This document shows, one piece after another, positions 33,027 to 45,377 of a stretch of DNA of 64,000 nt. The translations under genes and the position numbers were made by a program. The first letter of the stretch is position 1, and each line of letters opens with the position of its first letter. This DNA is from Lyophyllum atratum (lineage: Eukaryota > Basidiomycota > Agaricomycetes > Agaricales > Lyophyllaceae): contig JACGCN010000039.1 of NCBI GenBank assembly GCA_014905825.1, forward strand, positions 310,001 through 374,000, given 5' to 3'. The notes under the pieces were generated by a model that did no database searches, was not told the DNA's origin, and was given only the letters and a program-made list of their open reading frames with translations.

Positions 33027-36000
33027 CCTTGCCGGATCCTCGCACGGACCACAGACTCACTGGCAGTAGTCTTCCATGAGAAAAATAGGCATCAAATGAG
33101 GGTGTCGGAGCTTACAACGCGATCCGTCCGCTGACCCCGAGCGCAGCAGAGCCCATGCCGACACCCCGCAGTGCCGGATCAGGCTGATGAGGCAGCTGGT
33201 CACCGCCACTCGCACAATGCGAATGCACGACGTGCCGGCATAAGAACAGGAGGAGGAGAGATCGAGGGTCCTCCTGCAGTGCATGAGAACACACGGGGCA
33301 GATGGATTTCGCTACAAGGATAAAAATCCGGTGAATCGTAGCATCTCGGGTACAGTTGACGATACACACCAGTGAGGAAGAAACCGCTAGTTTGGTTACT
33401 CTGCAGCTGCCGCGAGAGGTCCGAGCTGTCGCCGTTCATGATCGTCTGGCAGCCCTCTAGCAACGATATCTGTAAATGGAAATCCTGCAGGATCTTGATG
33501 AGAGCCTCTTTCAAGCCCGGGATTTCGAGGCCGTTCTTGATACGACGAATAAGTCGGATCGGGCTGATCTCAACTCCCACATTCTCCAGCAAACCACGGA
33601 TGAATGCTACATTGTAAATGGATTTAGAGGGATTCAGGAAGAGCACGCGGAAAGCTAACCTGGCCGTGTCTCCGAATATTTCAGGAGATCTTCCCAAAGA
33701 TCGTCATCACCCTGTTCTTTGGCAAATTCGATGGCCTAATACAGGAAATTAGCGGGACAGGACTATAAGGTAGGAGCATGCTCACCCGGTGGACGTCACC
33801 CAGACGCTCGATGATGAGGGTTAATGCCTGCTTGTTGTTACCCATCCGACCCAGCAGGAAGACCATCTCAAGAACCAGGTCTCGCTCCTTGCAGACCTTA
33901 TAGGCCTAAACACACGTCAGTACGGCCCTGCATAGTATTTAGAATGTGTTTTGCACCATCTCAAGGTTATAGTAATTGCTTGCGCGCAGAAAGTCGATCA
34001 ATCGAGGCGTGGCAAACTCTGCATAGAGTTTGACCTGTAATGTCGTCAGATAAAAGGGCCTGGGGCAGACAAGACAGACGCACCTGGAGATCGGCGAAAT
34101 CGGATGTTAGATTGGGATCCTTCTCCATAACCAACGCGTCGAGGTACAGGAAAAGATAATAAGGGGTACTCTCCAGCTGCTGTACGACGCGTCCAATCTA
34201 TAACACAAGCCATATGAGCTAGATCCCATGAAGCAAAACGGATACCGACTGGTATTGAGTGGATGTTATCCACGAGAAGTGTAATAGCTTCACTACGCCC
34301 TTCATCAAACACCTGCCCGTCTCGCTTGCGCTGCTTCATGAGCTCATCATCGAACTGCACAAGCAGTAGGACTTGATCTCGCACGTCCGTGAACAGGTTG
34401 TTTTCTCGAATGAGGTCGAAGACATTTGGTCTTCGCAACCGCAGGAAGTACGGGAGTGCTTTTCCAGGTTGACGATTCGCGGTGTACCTGAAATAAGGAA
34501 AGGTCGTCAGTGAGAAAAGGGCGAAGATAGGCGAAACGTTACACACAATTCTGCCAGGCATTCCATGAGGATCTTGGATCCCGAACTTGGTAAAGACGTA
34601 GAGGCGGCTTTGTCTAGCTCCGAACGTACAGCAACGATTACTGCAGCGATATCATAAATGTCCCTCGGCCAGTCCCTGACGGTCTGCAAAAGCGCCTATA
34701 CATGGTGTCAGCGACTGAATAATATAGGATAAGGCATCAGTCATACCTGCCGGTCATGCGTCAGAAAATGAGCTAACATCATCTCGTACACCAAATGGTC
34801 CAGTCGCGGAGCTTCAGTGGGCACAAATGGGATAATGGCCTGCGAAATAGCGTATTAGCATAGAACAGAAGAGGAAGCGATCAACGATTTACCTGGAGCT
34901 GTCGCTTCTCGGCAAAGATGAATATCCAATCCTCCCAGCGTTTCTGCTCCTGACCGCACACCTTGGGGCACAGACGCGCAGCTTTCGCAAAATCACCTAA
35001 ACCAAAACATTCGTGAACCGAAATGCCAAGTAGAACAGATGGCACTACTGACCTTCGCTGACCAGGTGCTCGATGTACCGTTGCCCAATCTCAGCGGCGC
35101 TCAACGACACCTCCCCATTCACTATGGGCGTCTCCGCCTCTATCCGCTCCACCTCAGTCAAAGCCTCCTCATACCGCTGTCGTTCCACCAGCCATGCAAC
35201 GTGATCCCTGCGATCTCTGGGCTTGACAAGGACAAGATCCCTCGGGCTCAAAACGACATAACACCGCCCATCGTCCGTCGATGTCCCCGCGGCATCGTTC
35301 CCTGGCACTTGACAAAGCACATAGTCATTGCACCCCCAGAGATGAAAATCCGTGATACTCAAAGCATCAGCAGCAACTTCTTCTCCCGCACGGGAGATGA
35401 TCCGAAGCTCAGGGCGCTCAGCAGCTTTGCGCGCCTGCTGTGCGCGATCATCCGTCCGTTCATTGAAGAACGTATCTGGTGGGCTATATGCAACGATGAG
35501 AAACGACGTCAACGCTGGGGACACCGGCGTCGATGAGATCTTCGCTGCATCACTAGCCAGGATCACCGCTTGGGATGCGACGGGTTCTAGCAGGAGTGTG
35601 GGGTGGTGCACGATTCCAGCTATCATACAATCCAGTTGGAAGACGGCGGTGATTTCGACCAGGAGCGGGGGGATGTTCGCTGTGGCGGCGGTAGTGATAG
35701 TTCGAGGTCGGGCACGGATACGGGCGACCTTGATATGGTCTGCCCAGGCGATGAGGAGGGTGGAGTCGTCCTGCCACTCGAGCGTGCATTTGAAAAGGTC
35801 GGCCCGTGGGCTGTCGGCGGGACGGTCAATGAAGGTTATACGCGTTTGTGACGCGCAATCGTATATTTTAACACCCTGATAGGAGGAAATAAGCCTTGAG
35901 ACTCGTGATGATAGGTTGGATTCTGCTTACAAGGTCGTTAGCCCATGCAATAAGCCTGCCCCGCCATCGCACCTGCCATATCGGACCTTCCCCACTGTGC

Positions 36001-36811
36001 AACGTCGTTTCCTTATGCCCTAACCAACCCTTCTCGCCTAAAATTAGATTTCCCGCTAGACCACCACAAACGAAGGCTCTCGTGTTACGTTTCGCGAAGT
36101 TAGGCTCAAGTGCTACTGTCCGCATGGGCCGCTTCATATCAAAGGAGTAGGACTCAGTCGTAGATAAGGAGCGAATGACGACCTGTCCTGGGAGTCACGT
36201 ATGAGGGCGGGACGAACGCGAAGGGTGGGGTGCTCACCGTCTATCGAGGCAGTGGCAACGAAATCAGCAGTGGAGTCCATGGATATGTCGACAATGGAAG
36301 CAAGATGAGGCTTGAACGACTTGATTCGTTTGCCATCGAGGTCTAGAATATGAACGATGCCGCCATGTGTTCCGAGAGCCTATGGCATTGTGAGTAACTT
36401 GTACCTTCGAGAGGTAGAGAGTGGTTTCACCAAAAGCTTGTTCTCAACAGCCAGCGCTGAGGCGGAGTCCTTCTTGAGCAAGTCGGGCACGGCCCCGCCG
36501 ATTCGCTCATACTTGAGCGCAGGCTCCTCGTCCTCGTCTTCCTCGTCTCCCTCATCTTCCTCTTCCTCGTCTTCACCTTCCTCGCTACTCTCCTCCTCTT
36601 CAGCTTCATCCTCGTCCTCGTCCTCATCCTCCTCATTATTGTCGCTCCCGCCCTGCGACCTGCCATGACCATGTCTCCGCCGTCTCGTATCCGGCTCAGA
36701 CTCGTCTTCGCTGAGTTGTGTTGGACTAGCGGTCATCCTCGGGACCTCCTCTTTCTCATGGCCATTCAGTTCGCCATTTGTCCCGGCCATAGGGGTCTCT
36801 GTGGAAGCCAT
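32984..36811 (-). CDS. VPS41: Vps41, HOPS-complex subunit with C-terminal RING
   Basis: Start ATG at 36811; about fourteen exons, the first 36811-36431 and 36379-36238, the last 33059-32984. The N-terminus has a very acidic stretch (36.5-36.7 kb), then the beta-propeller opening ALKYERIGGAVPDLL and LGTHGGIVHILDLDGK. The clathrin-heavy-chain-repeat region follows, with LSPRDLVLVKPRDRRDHVAW, ALLQTVRDWPRDI, NLFTDVRDQVLLLV, QALTLIIERLGDVHRAIEF and LEIPGLKEALIKILQDFHL. The C-terminal RING has CPVCSHAL, FLCRHVVHSHC and a final GCPVC in the last, 76-nt exon. Vps41 bridges Rab7/Ypt7 and fusion machinery at late endosomes and the vacuole. A frame that seems to stop at 33112 is an intron boundary, since splicing restores the last RING cysteines. 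The identification is very secure; exact internal exon ends are not all fixed. Confidence 0.95.
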
Positions 36812-37072
36812 TACATGGAAGGGTAGGCAGTCGCCCAGGTTAAGGGCCGTCAATAACGCGGGTTGTCCGCAAGGACCGTGTGAATGTTGACGCAACCAAA
36901 TTTCAATAACTTCCACCTAAATAGCTAAAACACGAGCCCAAATTTAGAGTAGGATTAGGACGAGGGCGAGACGCAGCGGTGATCAGATCCACCCTTGTAA
37001 TCGACCAACAAGTTACAACACCACCTCACATGGCTGAACATAATTAACAACGGCAAGGATCAGAGCAACCAC

Positions 37073-38678
37073 CTAATTCAAAGGAATATCGACCGTATCC
37101 CCAACATCATCTTCACCATCATCCAATGAAGCGACCGATCTCTCCTTCTCGACGGGCGGCGGCGGGGGTACCTCGATGCTCGAAGGCGTGATAACAGCAG
37201 GGTTAGGTGGCGCATCCTCCGCCACCCCCGGCTCATCTAGCTGCGCAGGCGGAGACCTCCTCTCCTTCCTCACTGGCGCATTCCCCAGTACAGGCGACGC
37301 TGACGGCGTTGGGAACCTAAATTCGCGATTCATCGAGCCATTGCGGCTCTTCCGCTTGGACTCCTTGCTGGTCGATCTTTCCAACTGCGCTTCTTCGACG
37401 TCATTGTCCTCGCCTGGCTCCTCGGGCGTGGCCTCGAACGGCGGCGCCCGGGCCTGGTTTTCTGGGCTTCCGGCTTGGTTGAGGAACGGCGAGACCTGGC
37501 TGGGCGGTGTCTCGGTTGAACGGGATGGTGGAGGCATCGAGGCGCGATTGGACGCGGCCTTTGGCTGGTTGGGAGGCGGGCTGTGGGGTGAACGAGGGGT
37601 GGAGGCTTGCGACATGGACTGCGGTCTGTTGAGTTGTGCCGAGGCCAGGGGGGTGGCTGGTGTAGCACCGAGGTAGAAAGAGGCAATCGGAACCATTCTT
37701 TATGACAATGTAAATCAATGGGTTACATGGGAGAAGGTGGAGACTCACTTCTTCTCTGAATGGCAGGCCATGATCCAGTGCGGTTGGACGACAGGAATGC
37801 TTAATTGGAGGGCACGCTGATACTCGACACCGGGTGCGCCACTGGTACCGCCTGACGCCTGTGCGCCGTTGGGAGTGGCAGCTGGAGTAGTGCACACGAA
37901 GTGCGTCGTGTCGATCTGAATTTTGTCACTCCATTTGGCCTTCATCTCCCTCAGTGCCACCTTCGCGTTTTCCAGCATAACAGTATCCTGGACATTGCCG
38001 AAGCAGACAGAGATACCAGACGTGTCTGACATGGTGTGCGTGCGCACCCGGATGAGGTTGGAAGGGAAGGTGCCAGCAGTTGTGCGCAGAATGAGCTGGA
38101 ATGAATATTCGGTGTTGATTTCGAGTCCGGAAAGTTTGGTCGAGGTATTGGTATTGGGAGAGGGTATAGCTGCCAGCCGCTGTCCGTTGCGGTATATGTC
38201 GAGTGACCGAAGCTTGGCTGTCGCAAGCTGAACGGTGGGCCATTCAAGGGTAACGGAAGTTTGAGTAACATTTCGTAGCTTCGATAGAGATGGATCAGTC
38301 ATTGCTTCAGGACATGATGAGAGCAGAGATGCACCTGGAGCTTTGGATGTTCGGGAGCTCCTACGCCAAACTCGGTCAAGATATCGTTCTGTAACGCCCA
38401 GAACTCTGCGTCGCGTCGTCTCTCCTCGGCGTGGTTTCGATTGACGGCAATGTTCACAATAGACCCCGTGGTTGCTCCGGGCGGTAGAAGTATAGAAGGA
38501 AACTCAATTAAATGAGCTCTCTCGCCGAGCAGGATCTGTGAAACTTCTGTGAGGTTATGGAATTTCGGCATGTACACCCATTTCGCTTACAGCCATTCCT
38601 GCATCTAAGAAACAGGTATTAGAGACACGTTATACATAGTGGTTGTCGAAACATACCGAGCTTCCCAACGGTAAACAT
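37073..38678 (-). CDS. CHS5: Chs5 exomer scaffold protein
   Basis: Five exons, 38678-38657, 38604-38591, 38535-38335, 38278-37749 and 37697-37073, give 463 aa. It starts MFTVGKLDAGMA, the family's N-terminal dimerisation segment, with HLIEFPSILLPPGATTGSIV next. A fibronectin-III domain follows (LRNVTQTSVTLEWP ... TTAGTFPSNLIRVRTH), then a BRCT domain (GISVCFGNV; THFVCTTP; VVQPHWIMAC). The last 200 residues are Pro/Ser-rich and disordered. Exomer carries cargo such as chitin synthases from the trans-Golgi to the plasma membrane; the FN3-BRCT part binds Arf1. The second exon is only 14 nt. It lies 261 bp upstream of VPS41 on the same strand and is divergent from SSN3. Confidence 0.95.
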
Positions 38679-38908
38679 GAAGCTTTCTGGAGACTTTCCT
38701 GGATGCATGATAGCGGGTGGTGGACGTCGTTGACAGCAGGCTGCAGTGCAAATGAAATTGGTTGACATATCAAGACGTTACTTCCCACGGTCAGTAAAAT
38801 GAGGATACGTCAATAGACTTTCTTGACAGTTCCGTTTTCTAACCATGACAATGACCTAACTCAGGGTAACTCCTTGGACATCGTCGCTCCCCTAGATACC
38901 CACCCGCG

Positions 38909-40512
38909 ATGCTGGATGAATGGTCTACCAGTATCCTCCAACATGACCCAATGCGAGCTTATCGTGCAAAACGCGATGCGGCTCGCCGTACCGTCACCTC
39001 CAAGTACAACATCCTTGGCTTCATTTCCTCTGGAACCTATGGCCGAGTCTATAAGGCACAGAGCTTGGACGCCGAGGGAAGGATACACGCGATAAAGAAA
39101 TTCAAACCCGATAAGGAAGGAGACGTCATCACTTATACTGGGATTAGCCAGAGCGCCATTCGAGAGATCGCGGTGAGCCAAGCAATCTACTACTGCGTTG
39201 CTTGGCCTGGTACTGAGCATTCGTAATAGCTGAACAGGGAGATCGACCACGAAAATATTGTGTCTCTCAAGGAGGTCATCCTCGAAGATAAGTCCATCTA
39301 CATGGTCTTCGATTATGCAGAGCACGATTTCCTTGTCAGTGAGCGTTCCAATTTCTCATGTGTTCATATCTAAAGTCGCTTTAGCAAGTCATCCATCACC
39401 ATTCACAAACCCTTCGTTCTCCCATCTCAAATCCTTTTCTCAAGTCCCTCATCTACCAGCTATTGAACGGCCTACTCTACCTCCATTCATGCCACATTCT
39501 ACATCGCGACCTCAAGCCCGCAAACATTCTCATTACCTCAAGCGGGGTGGTAAAGATTGGGGATCTGGGACTCGCCCGGTTAATATATGAGCCACTGCAA
39601 CCGCTGTTCGCTGGTGACAAGGTGGTAGTGACCATATGGTATCGCGCCCCAGAACTCCTCATGGGTGCCAAGCATTACAACAAAGCAATTGACTGTTGGG
39701 CTGTTGGATGTGTGATGGCCGAGCTAGCCAGTTTGCGGCCTATCTTCAAGGGTGAGGAAGCCAAACTGGATTCCAAGAAGAACGTTCCTTTCCAGCGTGA
39801 CCAGCTGCTGAAGATCTTCGAGATTTTGGGGACGCCAGACGGTTCGTATCAGAATACATTCTGTTTCGGCGTCGTATTCTGACTATCTATCCCCAACAGA
39901 GAAAGATTGGCCTGGCGTAGTTGACATGCCTGAATACCAAAACATGAAACGGCTGGACCCGTGGGTCTTACATTCTGGAGAACTTATCTATCATCTGCTG
40001 ATTATGTTGCTTCTGGCAGGTTCTCAAACCGGCTTTCTGATTGGTGTCAATCACGCATTCGTACACCTCTCGGTTATGACCTTCTACGTCAACTTTTCGC
40101 GTACGACCCTGATAATCGACTCACCGCAAAGGAAGCACTCCAACACAAATGGTTTCAAGAAGACCCCAAGCCCACATGGAAGTGCGTATCACGGCTGGAC
40201 TACAATCGAACAGATTGCAGCAGGCTGATCAATAAATGACGTAGTGCCTTTCAGAGCGTACCTACTCATCAAATACCTCCTCATCGACGAATAACGCAAG
40301 ATGAAGCGCCGTCCATGATGCCCGTAGCTGCCCAGAACACATCACATCAAGGTGGGCAAGGTGCAGTCGGCGGCGTTTCCTTCGCACACCCGCAGTCCAA
40401 GCCAGGAAGTACCGCAAGTTTTGGTAGTCTGAGCGGAGGCGGCCCGTACGGCCAGCCAACCGGTGGCAACGGAACGCTCGCCCCGAGCAGGAAGAAGGCG
40501 AGAATGCATTAG
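38909..40512 (+). CDS. SSN3: Cdk8/Ssn3 kinase of the Mediator kinase module
   Basis: Six exons, 38909-39172, 39230-39334, 39385-39841, 39900-39960, 40020-40181 and 40245-40512, give 438 aa. Kinase features: glycine loop [14 protein letters not shown], catalytic Lys in AIKKFK, a Cdk8-type SQSAIRE helix, [10 protein letters not shown], a DLGLARL motif where many Cdk8 proteins have DMG, and [13 protein letters not shown] with no phosphorylatable Thr at the usual T-loop site, as in Cdk8. [16 protein letters not shown] closes the fold. The C-terminal 90 residues are Gly/Ser/Gln-rich and end in SRKKARMH. It partners cyclin C, Med12 and Med13 to regulate RNA polymerase II. It shares a 230-bp divergent promoter with CHS5. 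Confidence 0.95.
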
Positions 40513-41970
40513 TTGCTCAGGTGTTCCACGTTGATTGCGAGCATGACCATTTCCCGATGAATTATTAGGCGGACGAGGTAAGCACCCCCGAATACCGGTG
40601 TGGACTTGTATTTTTACCTTGCGCGTTGCGCGTGATTTAAGGCGACAACTGCCCGTTTGATGAGTCAGGGCCCTGTATCGCTTTCCGATGACCCGTCTTG
40701 AGAGACGAGGGACCAATTGGGACATGAAGATTGAAAATGAAAGCGGCAAGTTTATTTGTATTTGAAATGCGCTTCAAAGTCGTGCTGATGAGGATCAGCG
40801 AGTGGCACCCTCAAGTCGACCTCTTTGACTTCACGACGTTTGCCGAAGTAAACGAGTATATGCAGACAGTGTTCCATCATGTTTTCTGCTTCGAGTTTTG
40901 CAACACATGAACACTTTCTTGAACTGACTATCTCTGATTCGTGAGCAGTGAGTGTCACCCTTCCTGAGTACTGACGAGGACAGTGGTCTCCAAGCCATAT
41001 GGCGCGGTATAAGGGACCATGCTGCGTTCTACCCAAAGTTTACTAGCTCCAAACCCTTTCCCTGACAAGCTTTTGTCTTGGCTAGACTTCATGCCGTTCG
41101 GAAGTGATAGTGATACAGGTTAGGGATCATCATCGGCAAAAATCAATTATACTTGGCTTACCTCTCAAACAGTTTAGGATGCTTTGAATGTAGCAAGATT
41201 TTTCCCAAACCATTATCAGCTTACAATGCGCCTTGGATCGTCGAAGACTTGTATGTTTTACACTCGCGAACTCGGACTCTCAGAGCGGCTACTTGTTATC
41301 TCCTAACCCCATTCGGATGTCAGGCTGTCGATCTCGTTTACGCCAAGTAATTTCGACCAACCCACTTCCTTACGGACAAATTCATATCACGGAATTTGAG
41401 CGCATCTTGCCCGCTGACACGGGCCCGATTGTCTCTACGTCTCGGAGCCAGAGAATCGCTCGTGATCTCGTCGCGTTCTTCGCATGTGGTCCCACTTCAC
41501 TAAACAGTTAGCCAGTGTTTCCCCGACATTCATGTGGAGCTCGCCAGCACTCCCCCTCATATAGATGACTATTGCTTCGCCAAATCTCAAGCATGTACCG
41601 TCGGTTCCTCTGAGCTTTTCGTCGGTGGATAAGTGCAGAGTGGCTCCGAGGCGGAAGGTAAGTTATCACTCTCCAGTACTCCCCACAACGTGTCTAGCCT
41701 ATATGGAACGAACAAAGACACATCGAATCAGTGTTGGCTCGAAGGCCAGAAGCCATTCGTATACTTCTTTGACATGTGGGCTCACCCCGATAATGACTTG
41801 AGCACTGCTTCCTTTCGACTGTACACCTCCTCCACTCCATGTGCTCCTTAGATGATGCGGACGGAGCAAAGGTCATATCAGCAACTGAGCAGCTTTAAAA
41901 TCCCACCAAAGGCCATATTTCCGTCAAGGTCCAGGTCCAGGTCCAGATCTCCAGCCTCCCCAGCTCTATC
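40513..41970. other. intergenic, no secure gene
   Basis: This is 1.46 kb. A minus-strand frame at 41036-40752 ends in a protein-like stretch (EHCLHILVYFGKRREVKEV) and could be a decayed 3' exon, but I found no start, partner exon or family. The last 300 bp are the promoter of the deuterolysin gene. Confidence 0.5.
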
Positions 41971-43429
41971 ATGTTCTTCTCGTCCTTTGTCACTCTCTGT
42001 CTCGCTGGCTCGGTGCTCGCTGGACCGTACAAGCGCTTCGATGGCCTCAGCGTCGAACTCAGCGGGCCATCGGCGACTGTGAGCTCGATCGACAGCTTGA
42101 AGTTCAAGGCGACCGTCAAGAATACGGGCGCCGAGGCCGTGAAGATTCTCAAGTACGCGACTATCCTCGACGATAGGCTCCCCACTAGGTCGTTCACCAT
42201 CATGAAGGATGGCGCCGCCGTCCCCTTCACTGGTGTCAAGGTTTGACTCCGCCCTCGTCCCGGAAAGTTCTCCAGTTTGATCGGGTTGGTTGTAGCTCTC
42301 CGTCTCTTTGACTGACCTCGATGACACCTCGTTCACCGTCATCCCCGCCGGAGAGACCATCACCGTCGACCACGACAGTATGTACGCGTTCCGTCTTCCT
42401 AAAAGCCCATATTAACCACCACCCCTTCCAAGTCGCGTCCCTGTTCGACTTTGCCTCAGTCGGCACCGGCACCTTCTCCTTCGAGCCCATAACGAACTTC
42501 AAAGTCATGGCCGCCGCCGAGGAATTCAAGGGCGTCGAGAGCTTCAGCAAGGTCCAGGTCAACGCCAACATCATGACTGTCAAGGTCACCAAGGACATTG
42601 CCAAGCGCGAGCTTCCCCAGCTCAACAAGCGCGCCGTTGACATCTGCACCACTGCTTCAAAGAAGTCTTTCATTGACGCCAGGTCAGTCACTACTAGGCT
42701 CCAGAGTGATGAATGTAGACGTTGATGGCCTTCGATGATAGTTATTCCGAAGGAAAGTCGCTTGCTTCCGGTGGTGTGTCGTATATCAATGCCAACGGCG
42801 CGAACAGCCTCTACACGGCCTACTGGGGCGCCACCTCGACTTCCCGCGTCACTTCCGTCCTCAGCGCTGTCGCCAACGAAAATTCTAGTTCCAGGACGTG
42901 AGTCAACAGCCGCGCTCCTTCTCGCATGCCGTACTAAGCCTGTCCGGTTTAGCTTGAGCTGCGTCGACAGCTACGGCGTCTGCTCCGGCGGTGTCATCGC
43001 ATACACCGTCACTTCCACCACCAACGTCAGTCAAAACACTACCCTTCACAACACCTATTCTAATACCATTCTTCGCAGATCTACTACTGCAGCATCTTCT
43101 TTAACGAGGTTCCCTCCACGAGTCTCTGCAGCGGCACCACCGTTGCCTCCCGCAACGTCCGTGGCGGAACCACTCTCCACGAGGTGCGGCCTTGCCTCGA
43201 TATCTGGTAAATGCTGACCTTTCTGACTGACTTAGCTCACCCACGCCGTTGCTGGCACTGATGATGTGACCTACGGATGCGCTGCGGACCAGGCTCTCTC
43301 TGACTCGCAGGCTGTCATTAACGCCGATAATTACAACGTAAGTCGCTGCTCTTCGTCTTGAACTATAGTAGCTGAAGATGTGTCTTCCAGTGCTTCACCA
43401 CCCAGGTCTACGCCAACACCCGGTGCTAG
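41971..43429 (+). CDS. secreted deuterolysin-type metalloprotease (M35)
   Basis: Eight exons, 41971-42240, 42296-42377, 42433-42682, 42742-42897, 42953-43025, 43079-43183, 43236-43337 and 43391-43429, give 358 aa. A signal peptide (MFFSSFVTLCLAGSVLAG) is followed by a propeptide ending in KRELPQLNKR, a likely dibasic maturation site, then the catalytic domain. The zinc site HE-LTHA spans the exon 6/7 junction. It is followed by AGTDDVTYGC, matching the GTxDxxYG aspzincin motif that supplies the third ligand. Paired cysteines and the ending NCFTTQVYANTRC are typical. Enzymes of this group are extracellular endopeptidases, often Lys-selective in basidiomycetes. It is convergent with TAF4. Confidence 0.95.
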
Positions 43430-43684
43430 ATGGAAATGGTATCTAGGGTCTCACATGGAATGAAACGGACTCGCGTTTTTTGTATATAACTGAGGGGAAA
43501 ACGCTGTATATAGGATCGTCTTTGATACCAGTCTGGATGTGTTGTTGAATTGAAAAGGTTAATACATTAATCCATATGGACATCGACAGGAGAATCTCAG
43601 TCAGAAATTAAAGCCGACATGAGGTAGTATATAGCACAGCACACAGCAATATATTGATACAGAAATAACACAAGCAAAATACCT

Positions 43685-45180
43685 TTATACCCAACCACGC
43701 GCCGCCCCCTTCCCTCCCCCATGCCCCCTCTCCTTCTCAATCACAAACATCGCATCTCGCATAGTGACCAATGTCCTCGTATCCTCCTCTTCCTCCGCTG
43801 TAGCCGTTGGCGTTTCCGACTTCTTCGCCGGCACATACGGCCTCGCCCATGTGTTAGCCCCGCCCCCCTGTGCCAACGTCGTCGTCGTCGTCACCGGCGT
43901 TCCAGCTCCTCCCGCAGGATTCGGTGACCCCCCCGCCGCCGCCCCCGCTCCAGCCCCTACCGTAGCCGTAGCACCAGGCTTCGCCTTCGGCGCCGCCGCC
44001 GCATTCGACGCATTCATCCACGCGTACTTGCCCCCCAACCCCGCAGCCTGCGTGGCCACAGCATTGGACATCTTCTTCCTCACGTCCTCCGACATATTAC
44101 GGGCGGTGACACCAGGCCCGTCCTTCTTCCGCTTCTTCTTCGGGTTGCCCTCGTCGTCGTAGTCCGCGGACATGGGGTTCGCGGTGCCGTTCGCCTGGGC
44201 AGCGAGCGCGGCGGCGTGGGCGGCGGCCATTTCTTGGCGGTCCTTCCGTTCTTTCCGGATACGCGTCTCGTCCTCTCGCTCGACCTTCTCCAGCGCAGCG
44301 AGCTGCTTCGCTACATCGCTGCGCACGACGATGCTCCACATTGGGGACCCCCCTTCGTATAGGGACGCGGGGCGGTCGAACTGCGTGTCGGTCCGGTGGT
44401 GGGAGGCGGTGATCATGGCGGTGACGAGGTCTTGGAGGCGCGCGCGGAGGGCGAGGGCAAGGTAATTGGTGACGTCGTCTGGGATTTTGGTGATTTTATG
44501 TTGGGTGCCTACGGTGCGCATTGTGGTGCCGAGGTGGCGAGTGTCGAAGGCGGGGGTGGAGGGTTGTTTGCGGGTCCGGTCTTCGAAGGAGCGGTAGGAA
44601 TGCTGGGGCTCGTGCGATCGTTGAAGCGTTTCTTCTTCGGCCTGTAAGAAATTACATCAGTCTGCGACGAAAATAAGATGAAGCGCTGTACCCGAAGATC
44701 GACACCGGCACTGCCGAGAGCATCGTTCAGTGTGGCAATGTCAGACGTGTCAATGCCACTGTTTGCAGGTGGCGCAGGGGTAGATATTGGCCGCTGTATT
44801 GCTGGTGTCGCCACTTGAGCGACATGTGTGTGGGCCACTTGGGTGGGGTAACTTCCGTAGTGCCCGTAGGTAGCCTGGGGGTAGTGGGACGAGTACGCTT
44901 GGTAGTGTTGATACGCCGTCGTCCTGTATTGTCAAGACAATTTCAACAAACACCTATGGCCTCGAAGTGACTGGGTCTTTACGTGGCATGCTGGGGCTGC
45001 TGCTGCTGAAGGGCTGGATCAATTGGGATCTCTGTGGCACGGATCTCTTCAGTGCTATCATGTATTCAGAATATAAGCAGTCATACGAGAAGTGGTTGCC
45101 CATTGCCCTGGAGTGTACGGTGTTGGCGTTGGCGTTGATGTTTGGGATACCGGAGTGGAGGTCGTCTCTTCCGTCTTCAT
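43685..45180 (-). CDS. TAF4: TFIID subunit TAF4
   Basis: Four exons, 45180-45119, 45054-44983, 44923-44692 and 44641-43685, give 440 aa. The N-terminus is short and Thr/Pro/Gln/Tyr-rich. The conserved TAF4 domain starts at DTSDIATLNDALGSAGVDLR and continues AEEETLQRSHE, RTRKQPSTPAFDTR, YLALALRARLQDLVTAMI, PMWSIVVRSDVAKQLAALEK. This is the histone-fold (TAF12-partner) and C-terminal homology region. An Ala/Gly-rich stretch and a conserved C-terminal basic end (WARPYVPAKK) follow. It works in the nucleus in promoter recognition by RNA polymerase II. The glutamine-rich N-terminal activation part of animal TAF4 is missing, as is usual in fungi. It is divergent from the NUP42-like gene, 197 bp between start codons. 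Confidence 0.93.
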
Positions 45181-45377
45181 CTCCTACAAAGCCAGTGGCA
45201 GGTGTTTCGTTGAATTAGATCGGCGGAGATGTCTGTCGAGATGCTGAGCACCGGGGAGACGATGAGGAGATGGCGGAGGACGGTGCGAGCGACGAGCGTG
45301 AGGCAAAAGGAGAGGAAGATGTAACACGTGATCACCGCCTCTCCGTTCACGACTCTCAACAGCGACTGCCGTCCACG

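Noticed and set aside
33112..33369. Apparent premature stop truncating the VPS41 RING domain
   Set aside because: A GTAAGC donor at 33115-33110 and a CTGCCAG acceptor at 33060-33062 splice to a last exon restoring the final GCPVC cysteines and a normal end.
36357..36668. Plus-strand Ser-rich ORF opposite the VPS41 N-terminus
   Set aside because: It is the mirror of the GAG/GAT-rich acidic stretch of VPS41 and has no other support.
40752..41036. Minus-strand ORF at 40752-41036 as a gene
   Set aside because: The end looks protein-like, but no start context, partner exon or family was found; kept only as a note in the intergenic entry.
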